From positions 1-28,175 of the forward strand of contig JAJYUO010000002.1 in the NCBI GenBank assembly GCA_021792485.1: a stretch of DNA of 28,175 nucleotides, read 5' to 3'. The translations under genes were made by a program, and so were the position numbers. A model generated the notes under the pieces. The model had not been told where the DNA came from, searched no databases, and saw nothing but the letters and a program-made list of their open reading frames with translations. Below are positions 22,584-28,175 of the stretch, piece after piece. The stretch's first letter is position 1. Each line of letters opens with the position of its first letter. Source of the stretch: Thermoplasmata archaeon (GTDB lineage: Archaea; Thermoplasmatota; Thermoplasmata; Lutacidiplasmatales; UBA184).

Positions 22584-24065
22584 CTACTCTCGCCCCAGCA
22601 AGGCCGAGAGGAACCCGCGTAGGCAATCCCAGCCCGAGGAGAGGAAGGGGTGCTGGGCCCGCCGGCCGGTCGCCGCCATGTCGACAAGTCGCCGAACCCG
22701 GAAGTAGATCGGGGGATGCGGATCGGGAAGGAACCAGGAAAGAACGCGCAGGCGGGACGAACGCTGCTGAACGTACAGCTCCTCGTATGCGATCCGCGTG
22801 AGGGCCGAGCTCAAGTCGGACGGTCGGTCGAGGACGTTCGCTGCGAGCGTGTCGGCCCGGGTCTCGAGGATTTTGCCGACGACGAAGATCACGATGAAGA
22901 CCAGGACGAAATACCATAGGCCCAGGTCGAGGAGGAGGGACGGCCAGACGAACAGCGCCCCCAGGTAGAGCGCCGAGCTCGCGAGGAAGAGGAGGATCGG
23001 GTCGCGTCCCCGGATGTGGCCGAGCTCGTGGCCGATCACCGCCCCGAGCTCCGCGTCCGAGAGCTCCTGAACGGATCCGGCCGTGATCATCATCGCCGAG
23101 CGTCGGTGTGAGATCCCCGCCGACGCCGCGTTCGACATCGGAGCGTCGCTGATCACGACCTTGGGAACCGGGATCCCGAAGCGGCGAGCCACGGCCTGGA
23201 CGACGCGATAGACGTCCCGCGTCGTCACCTCGACATCGCTCTCCGCGCAGTCCACATGCTCGTCCCGCAGCGCTCGAACGACGTGGGGGCCGGGCTCGAC
23301 GCCGTGGGCGAGGGAGGCGACCAGCGCGTCTCGGATGCGGGCGCGCAGCCGGGGAGTCGCGTGAGGCGCCCGCGCCGGCACTCGGGGCGGGTCTTGGAGC
23401 GGGCGTGCGATTCCCACGACCGTGCATCGGGGCCGATCCGTAGAGAGCTCGACCGATCCCATGCGTTGAGCGATCTGATCCGAGAAATACAGCAGCACGC
23501 CTTGGACGGCGAGAATGAGCCCGAGCGCGTAGTATCCGATGAAGAAGACCGCGGGAAAGGTGAACAGGACGGCGATCAGGAAGAGGTTGGTCGAGTTGCC
23601 GAGGAAGATCCGCCGCACCGCGTCGTTCCCCGCGCCCCTCTGCGCCTCCTCGGGGGACTCCGCATACGGTGAAACGACGGCGTAGATGGTCGCCCGCTTG
23701 GCGTAGTCGAGAAATCCGGAAACGAACTCCCGAATGTCGGAGACTACCGCTTGCGCCGCTCCTCGCGTCGCTGCGTCCGACGATCGTTCGCAGGTCACCT
23801 CGATGCGTACGTCGTCGGGCGTGAGGATCACGCGAACGTCGGCGTCGGTCCGGTAGGGCGGCTCCGGGGTCGCGATGGGGGCCGACCACGAATACTCGGT
23901 ACGCCCGAGCGTATCGTCCTGCCAACTTCGAACGTTCAACGTGGAGGGGCCCGCCCGCTGCCGACCGAGGTAGTACGTACGGAATGCCGATGCCAGGGCG
24001 AGGGCGGTCGCGATCGGAACCCGTTCGGGAAGGTCCACCGTTTCCGTGCATGCCGATTCGGCCAC
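22584..24065 (-). CDS. M48 (HtpX/Ste24-like) membrane metalloprotease with N-terminal extension
   Basis: The 493-residue protein contains the zinc-binding motif of M48 proteases, AVIGHELGHIRGRDP (His346, Glu347, His350), with third ligand Glu401 in KILETRADTLAAN, just after a pair of membrane helices (about 360-399). Two further helices at about 159-194 precede the catalytic part, as in HtpX. NAASAGISHRRSAMMITAGS is the usual edge strand. The first 150 residues form an extra soluble region with no domain I can name. HtpX-type enzymes degrade misfolded membrane proteins at the cytoplasmic face. The start used is GTG 24065, preceded by GAAGGAAG. It ends in TAG. The gene is probably transcribed alone or with the membrane protein gene 115 nt downstream. 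Confidence 0.87.
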   Translation of the reverse strand: MAESACTETVDLPERVPIATALALASAFRTYYLGRQRAGPSTLNVRSWQDDTLGRTEYSWSAPIATPEPPYRTDADVRVILTPDDVRIEVTCERSSDAATRGAAQAVVSDIREFVSGFLDYAKRATIYAVVSPYAESPEEAQRGAGNDAVRRIFLGNSTNLFLIAVLFTFPAVFFIGYYALGLILAVQGVLLYFSDQIAQRMGSVELSTDRPRCTVVGIARPLQDPPRVPARAPHATPRLRARIRDALVASLAHGVEPGPHVVRALRDEHVDCAESDVEVTTRDVYRVVQAVARRFGIPVPKVVISDAPMSNAASAGISHRRSAMMITAGSVQELSDAELGAVIGHELGHIRGRDPILLFLASSALYLGALFVWPSLLLDLGLWYFVLVFIVIFVVGKILETRADTLAANVLDRPSDLSSALTRIAYEELYVQQRSSRLRVLSWFLPDPHPPIYFRVRRLVDMAATGRRAQHPFLSSGWDCLRGFLSALLGRE

Positions 24066-24206
24066 GCTGCTTCCTTCGCGCCCACGTCCCGGGCAGGCCC
24101 GACGCGACTACGGAACGGAGCGAGAGGATGAAAAGAACGAGCGTTGACCCTCGGCGTTCGCGGGAACCCTGCGGGCCGCGCCGGCCGGATGCGGCGCTCC
24201 GCCGCG

Positions 24207-24398
24207 TCAGGGCGTCGGTTCCGGCCCGGCGCCGACCAGCGAACACACGTACGCCGCCGGCGGGACCGGGGCCGGAGACAGCCGCCTCTTCGCTCGGATG
24301 TAGCAGAGCATACACTCGACCTCCCCGTCGACGAACTGGTGCCATCCGGCGGCGTGGCGACAGCTGAATACCTCGCACGGCGGGTCGCGAGCCCACAT
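24207..24398 (-). CDS. Small Cys/His protein, possible zinc-ribbon-like fold
   Basis: This 63-residue reading frame begins at ATG 24398 (an upstream extension to 24482 is also open). Its core CEVFSCRHAAGWHQFVDG, followed by EVECMLCYIRAKRR, arranges Cys8, Cys13, His15, His20, Cys29 and Cys32 so that a C-x4-C or C-x-H pair faces a C-x2-C pair, as in small zinc ribbons. A further Cys52 lies in the C-terminal part. The basic RAKRR after the second pair would suit nucleic-acid contact. No strong ribosome-binding site is seen. It is divergent from the FAD oxidoreductase and upstream of the M48 protease. I do not recognise a family, and the function is unknown. Confidence 0.5.
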   Translation of the reverse strand: MWARDPPCEVFSCRHAAGWHQFVDGEVECMLCYIRAKRRLSPAPVPPAAYVCSLVGAGPEPTP

Positions 24399-24541
24399 CC
24401 GGACGTCCGGGGGAACGCACGCCCGCGGCCCATATCTGGATGCGGGGGCGCGACCGCGAACGGGATTCCGCCGTCCGAACAACCTTTCACGGAAGTACCC
24501 TTCCAGGCCCGAGCGCCGCGGGGCCCGCGCGAGGGAGCAGG

Positions 24542-25930
24542 ATGCGTACGAAGGATCGGTACGACGTCGTGATCGTGGGCGCCGGCGCGTTCGGCCTTGC
24601 GTCGGCCTACCATCTCATCGACCGGCGACCCGAGCTCTCCGTCTTGGTGGTCGACGCTCGCAGTGGCCCCGGCGAAGGATCGATGGGGGCCAGCGCCGCC
24701 ATGGTGCGCGATGTGTTCAGCTCGTCGGACAATCGGCAGCTCGCGCGGAGTTCGATCGCCTTCTACCGGCATCTGATGGACGAACACGAGGAGCTGCGAG
24801 GGACCTCGCCGCTTCTCGACCTCTACGGATACCTCTGGCTTCTTCCGGAACGCTACATGAACGAATACCGAGACCTGGTCCGGAAGAGCGGAGGCACGTT
24901 GGACGCCCGGCCGGTCGAACTCTCCGATGTGCGATCCTGCCCCGGCCTCGATCCTGCCCCCTCCCGATGGTACGAGGGAGACGCCGCACCGCCTCCCGAG
25001 GCGATCGCCGGAGGGCTGTTCGGTCGCACCTGCGGTGCGGTCGCCCCCGAGAAGCTGGCAAACTTCTATTTCGCAGCCGCTCGCGCCCGGGGGGTCGATT
25101 TCGCCTTCGGCCTCTGCGTCCAGCGACTATCCTTTGAGGGACGGGAGGAACTCCTCCTGCACGAGCCCTCGAAGCTGCCGTACGCCTTCCAAGACCGCAT
25201 CCCGGGCCGACTGCGCATCGCCCGGGTCGTCTTCGGCGACGGGTCGTTCGTCCGGACCGACCGGGTCATCGTGGCGGCGGGCGCCTGGGCCGAGCATCTG
25301 CTCCACCCGGTGGGGATCGCGACCGCCTGCAGCCCCCGACCCCAGCTACTGTTCTCCGTTTCGGGCCAGGAAGTCGATCGGCTCTTGGGGTGGGCTCCGC
25401 CGGTCGATCCCATCGACGTTCCGACCGGGCGCCCCCGCCTCCCGTTTGTGATTCTGCCTACCGGGGCCACCATGAAGCCGATCTTCGGCGAGCGGCGGAT
25501 CTGGATGGGGGGCGTGGATCGCGTCGCGCATCCGATCGGTACGCGCGAAGATCCGAGCACGGAAGGGGCTCTCGACTACCGGGCGGACCGACTGGGGGAC
25601 CGGGAGGCGTTCGCGACCGACGTCCTTCCGGCCGTCACTCCCTACTTCCCGGGATTCGATACGACCGGACTGCGCCTAGAAAGCTCGTGGGGCGGCTACT
25701 ATCACTTCAGCCCCGAGGGGCTTCCCGTCCTCACCGAAGAGGCGTGCGGGGTGATCTTCGTCGGAGGGGACTCGGGAAGCGGCGTGATGAAGGCCGATGC
25801 GATCGGTCGGCTCGTTGCTGCGCTCTACGACGGGGCGCGCGAAGCGCGGCTCTTTCGCGGCGACTCCTATCGACTGGATCGGCTCTCGCTCGACCATCGC
25901 GCGGTCGAGGAGGAGCGGATCATCCTCTGA
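24542..25930 (+). CDS. FAD-dependent amine/amino-acid oxidoreductase (DAO family)
   Basis: This is a 462-residue flavoprotein. The Rossmann motif DVVIVGAGAFGLASAYHL (8-25) is followed by LSVLVVDA, the ADP-ribose-binding strand end. Later segments include RVIVAAGAWAEHL, the DAO-family central motif, and near the end GLPVLTEEACGVIFVGGDSG followed by GSGVMKADAIGRLVAAL, the flavin-binding tail. The group includes sarcosine, glycine and dimethylglycine oxidases and other amine dehydrogenases, all of which move electrons from a C-N bond to FAD. Substrate and acceptor are not evident. ATG 24542 follows GGGAGCAG. It converges on the HpaI-type aldolase gene. No fused domain is present. Confidence 0.88.
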   Translation: MRTKDRYDVVIVGAGAFGLASAYHLIDRRPELSVLVVDARSGPGEGSMGASAAMVRDVFSSSDNRQLARSSIAFYRHLMDEHEELRGTSPLLDLYGYLWLLPERYMNEYRDLVRKSGGTLDARPVELSDVRSCPGLDPAPSRWYEGDAAPPPEAIAGGLFGRTCGAVAPEKLANFYFAAARARGVDFAFGLCVQRLSFEGREELLLHEPSKLPYAFQDRIPGRLRIARVVFGDGSFVRTDRVIVAAGAWAEHLLHPVGIATACSPRPQLLFSVSGQEVDRLLGWAPPVDPIDVPTGRPRLPFVILPTGATMKPIFGERRIWMGGVDRVAHPIGTREDPSTEGALDYRADRLGDREAFATDVLPAVTPYFPGFDTTGLRLESSWGGYYHFSPEGLPVLTEEACGVIFVGGDSGSGVMKADAIGRLVAALYDGAREARLFRGDSYRLDRLSLDHRAVEEERIIL

Positions 25931-25979
25931 ACCGGCCCCGTGGATCCGGAAGGAGCCGCGATCCAGTACGACCCCCGGC

Positions 25980-26729
25980 TCACGGTTCGAGGAAGCGCCG
26001 CGCTCCGTCGATCGCGAAGCGGACATCGGAGGCGAGGGCGATGAAGCGGAACCCGAGGTCGAGCGCCGCCTGCTTCTCCGCCCGATCGACGACGAGCGTG
26101 CCGGCGATCTTGCCGTGCCGGGCGCAGGCCCGGACGACCTCGCCCATCGCATCGCGGACCTTCGGGTGCGTTCGCTCGTCCATCAACCCGAGGTTCAGCG
26201 TCAGGTCTTGCGGACCCACGAACAGGAGGTCGACGCCCTTCGTCGCGGCGATGGCCTCCACGTTCGCGAGGCCGTCCCGCGTCTCGATCTGGACGCCGAC
26301 GATCGTGTCGGCATTGGCGCGACGGAGGTACCGGGCGAGATCGATCCCGTAGCGCGACGCGGCGGCTGCCGCGATTCCCCGGATCCCGTCGGGCGGGTAT
26401 TTGGCATAGGCGACGGCGGCTCGCGCCTGCGCGTCCGTGCTCACGAGCGGTACCAGGATCCCCTCGGCCCCGGAGTCCAACGCCTGCTTGACGAGGTAGG
26501 GGTCGACGTCTCCGACCCGAACGAGAGGGGCGGGGCCGTCGTGCCCGATCATCGCCACCATCGCCGCGAGGGTCTCGGGGTTCACCTGGGCGTGCTCGGT
26601 GTCGATCATGAACCAGCCGAACCCCAGTCCGCGGAGCGCATCCAGGTGGACGAGCGAAGGGGAGGAGATCCACGTCCCGAAGGAGGGGGCGCTCGAAGAG
26701 ACAAGGCGATCTTTGAAGGAAGGTGTCAC
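25980..26729 (-). CDS. HpcH/HpaI-type class II aldolase
   Basis: The 249-residue protein matches the HpaI family, metal-dependent aldolases that split 2-keto-4-hydroxy acids into pyruvate and an aldehyde. Motifs are MIDTEHAQ with His46, LVRVGD with Arg71, GVQIETRDGL with metal ligand Glu149 and FVGPQDLTLNLGL with Asp175. The spacing is almost identical to E. coli HpaI (His45, Arg70, Glu149, Asp175). Close relatives include macrophomate synthase-like and citrate-lyase beta-like enzymes, so the substrate is open. The start is GTG 26729 with AGAGGT upstream. The flanking 50-nt gap to the FAD oxidoreductase is convergent. The next gene upstream, 393 nt away, is divergent. Confidence 0.9.
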   Translation of the reverse strand: MTPSFKDRLVSSSAPSFGTWISSPSLVHLDALRGLGFGWFMIDTEHAQVNPETLAAMVAMIGHDGPAPLVRVGDVDPYLVKQALDSGAEGILVPLVSTDAQARAAVAYAKYPPDGIRGIAAAAASRYGIDLARYLRRANADTIVGVQIETRDGLANVEAIAATKGVDLLFVGPQDLTLNLGLMDERTHPKVRDAMGEVVRACARHGKIAGTLVVDRAEKQAALDLGFRFIALASDVRFAIDGARRFLEP

Positions 26730-27122
26730 GAAGGAGACCTCTGGCCTTCGGGCGTGGTCCGGCTACGGAAGAGTCTTGCGGACCCAAACGAGCCACGGGT
26801 CGGGGCCGGTGCCCCGGGATCCCGCTCCGCGCCTAGCGCGGGAGCCGAGGTGGTGGCCTCCGCCCGCCGCACTCGCCGATGTGCCGCAGAGTTTCCCCGC
26901 ACGGCGGGCGCGGGGGAAGGCCGGCGTACGCGGTAGCGTCCGTCGCGATATCGGTGGAACCGCCGTCGCATCGCGAGACAGGCATCGCCGGGCTGGGCCC
27001 TCGAGAGTCCGAATGGGCCGGGGCGTTCGGCGTTCGGGCGCACGATCTTCCGGAAGGAGATGGGATTCCCGAGCTCCTGCGGCAACCCCTATACCCTTCC
27101 CGGGCGCTTCCTCCGCACGCCG
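26730..27122. other. Divergent 393-nt intergenic region, no gene seen
   Basis: Open frames on both strands give Arg/Pro/Gly-rich sequence with no recognisable domain. The only signal I can support is CCTATACC at about 27088-27095, a TATA-like box for the DUF169 gene, roughly 31 nt before ATG 27123. Confidence 0.4.
27088..27095 (+). promoter_or_regulatory. TATA-like box of the DUF169 gene
   Basis: CCTATACC lies in GC-rich DNA and predicts transcription from about 27118, leaving a leader of only a few bases before ATG 27123. Confidence 0.4.
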
Positions 27123-27851
27123 ATGGTCGATTACACGTCGATCGCAGCCCAGCTCAAGCGCCAGCTCGGCCTAGGCAAGGCGCCGGTCCAGATCTCGTAT
27201 CTCGACACGGCCCCGACCGGCCTGCCGCAGCACGAGGGTGGGGCCCCTTCCGTGTGCACGTTCTTTGCCTTCGGGACGGAGAGGGCGTTCTATGCCGCTC
27301 TTCCGCAGCATGAGGAGTGCGAGATCGGGGCGTACGTCCTCGGCGTACCGGCCGAAGGGGACGTGGGAGATCGGCTCATGTCAACCCTTGGGACGATGCA
27401 GAAGATCGGCTACCTGAACCCGGGCGAGGAGTCCCGCGTCCCGCACAATGCGACCGCGCCGAGGTTCGTGGCGTATGGTCCTCTCGGCTCGCTCTCGATG
27501 CCGCCGACGGTCGTGCTGATCTTCGCGAACCCGAAGGGGGCGATGCTGGCCACGGAAGCCGCCGGTTCGGGGGCGGATGCGCTTCCGGTCCCGATGAACG
27601 GCCGGCCGATGTGCGCCATCGTCCCGATCATGAATCAGGGCGCGCCGGTCGCCGTTTCGTTCGGGTGCATCGGCTCGCGAATCTATGCCGACCTCGGTAT
27701 CGATCAGATGGTCATCGGGATTCGCGGCGATCACCTCGTCAACTTCGCGAAGAAGCTCGACGCAATCGCAGCGGCGAACGCGGCCGTCGCGGCCGAGGAT
27801 CAGGCCCGGAAGGCCGCGGCATCCACGGCGCACCGCCCGGTCCCGCGCTGA
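27123..27851 (+). CDS. DUF169 family protein
   Basis: This is a 242-residue protein. It opens VDYTSIAAQLKRQLGLGKAP, then QISYLD, ending in a segment with SVCTFFAFGTERAFYAAL. Conserved-looking DUF169 features follow: QHEECEIGAYVLGVP with a Cys in the usual place, MQKIGYLNPGEESRVP, and GRPMCAIVPIMNQGAPVAVS followed by FGCIGSRIYADL. Cysteines at the segments VCTF, ECEI, PMCA and FGCIG suggest a shared metal or cofactor site, but none is proven for the family. DUF169 proteins are common in archaea and anaerobic bacteria and have no settled function. An in-frame upstream start at 27060 is less likely because of the promoter position. It ends in TGA, followed at once by a stable stem-loop. Confidence 0.82.
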   Translation: MVDYTSIAAQLKRQLGLGKAPVQISYLDTAPTGLPQHEGGAPSVCTFFAFGTERAFYAALPQHEECEIGAYVLGVPAEGDVGDRLMSTLGTMQKIGYLNPGEESRVPHNATAPRFVAYGPLGSLSMPPTVVLIFANPKGAMLATEAAGSGADALPVPMNGRPMCAIVPIMNQGAPVAVSFGCIGSRIYADLGIDQMVIGIRGDHLVNFAKKLDAIAAANAAVAAEDQARKAAASTAHRPVPR

Positions 27852-27852
27852 C

Positions 27853-27893
27853 CCATGGCGGCGGGCCGGCAGGCCCGGGTCCTCCCGCCATGG
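27853..27893 (+). terminator. Long stem-loop immediately after the DUF169 stop
   Basis: The outer arms CCATGGCGG (27853-27861) and CCGCCATGG (27885-27893) are perfect complements. Inside, CGGGCC (27862-27867) pairs with GGCCCG (27872-27877) around a GGCA loop, leaving a 7-nt bulge on one side. There is no T-run after it, so it may stabilise the 3' end of the mRNA or mark processing rather than act as a classic terminator. Confidence 0.4.
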
Positions 27894-27936
27894 CGGCACG
27901 GGCATCGTCTTAGCCCTCCTCCCGCCTGAGGAGGCC

Positions 27937-28175
27937 GTGGCCCGCTCCCCGGCGACGCGCAATCGACCTCCCGCGAGGAACCCGGGCCCCGGGAGCGCCG
28001 GCGAACGTTCGACCGCCCCCTTGGGACCGAGGATCGGGGACACCGAGCTGGGCGAACTCCTTTCCGAGCTCTCCCACGCCGACGGCGGTCGGGCGAACCG
28101 CGCCGCGCTTCGTCTGGGCGAGATCGGGGATGTTCGCGCCCTCCGATCGCTCGAAATCGCCCTAGCGAGCCCGGA
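27937..28175 (+). CDS. HEAT-repeat protein, 3' end cut by window edge
   Basis: This frame runs from GTG 27937 and is still open at the right edge. After a Pro/Arg-rich stretch it enters ELGELLSELSHADGGRANRA and LRLGEIGDVRALRSLEIALA, the paired helices of a HEAT (PBS-lyase type) repeat, in which 'A...LG.igD..A...L..AL' is typical. GAGGAGG is very close to GTG 27937 (2 nt), so the true start may lie further in, for example at TTG 28021. Such repeat proteins act as binding scaffolds, and nothing more can be said from the visible part. Confidence 0.6.
   Translation, partial: MARSPATRNRPPARNPGPGSAGERSTAPLGPRIGDTELGELLSELSHADGGRANRAALRLGEIGDVRALRSLEIALASP

Noticed and set aside
1..28175. CRISPR array, insertion sequence, phage or integration site
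   Set aside because: No regularly spaced repeats, transposase, integrase or flanking direct repeats were seen, and the tRNA-Leu gene has no duplicated 3' end that I could find nearby.

Overview
The window reads as a chromosomal segment of a GC-rich, probably aerobic archaeon. The archaeal signs are two HTH_10 (bacterio-opsin-activator type) regulators, TATA-like boxes about 25-27 nt upstream of several starts (some apparently leaderless), GGTG/GAGG-type ribosome-binding sites, and an archaeal-type tRNA-Leu with no complete encoded CCA. A high-GC lineage of Thermoplasmatota is my best guess. It is an inference from gene content and I could not test it. Stops are TAG, TGA and TAA, and TAG ends 12 of the 24 genes with a visible, uninterrupted stop, so TAG is a normal stop here.

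Layout. 1-3.5 kb: a peptidase C39-like protein (cut by the left edge) overlapping an isoprenylcysteine-methyltransferase-like membrane enzyme; a small DUF4242-like protein divergent from a cysteine-rich HTH_10 regulator; a VOC/glyoxalase protein. 3.7-11.5 kb: a mostly leftward nitrogen/amino-acid block with truA, a class III aminotransferase, an aldehyde dehydrogenase interrupted by one in-frame TAG, an unknown protein, a YtcJ-like amidohydrolase and glutamine synthetase. 11.6-13.2 kb: an Lrp/AsnC regulator divergent from glnA, an LsrF-type aldolase/thiolase and tRNA-Leu(CAG). 13.2-17.8 kb: a 418-nt stretch with no assigned gene, Dps, a U32-family Fe-S protein divergent from a monofunctional chorismate mutase, a second cysteine-containing HTH_10 regulator and an alpha/beta hydrolase. 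17.8-21.5 kb: a tightly overlapping haem operon (radical SAM/SPASM protein, ferrochelatase, porphyrinogen oxidase) with a possible attenuator in its leader. 21.8-24.4 kb: a five-helix membrane protein, an M48 metalloprotease and a tiny Cys/His protein. 24.5-28.2 kb: a DAO-type FAD oxidoreductase, an HpaI-type aldolase, a DUF169 protein followed by a strong stem-loop, and the start of a HEAT-repeat protein running off the right edge.

How the genes may work together. The aminotransferase and aldehyde dehydrogenase would take an omega-amino acid to a semialdehyde and then an acid, with glutamine synthetase and Lrp handling nitrogen. The haem operon suggests a route in which ferrochelatase and oxidase act at the coproporphyrin level and a radical SAM enzyme finishes haem. 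Chorismate mutase makes prephenate, the oxygen donor known for some U32-family hydroxylases, so the U32/chorismate mutase pair could be a functional module. I saw no insertion sequence, CRISPR array, phage gene or rRNA.
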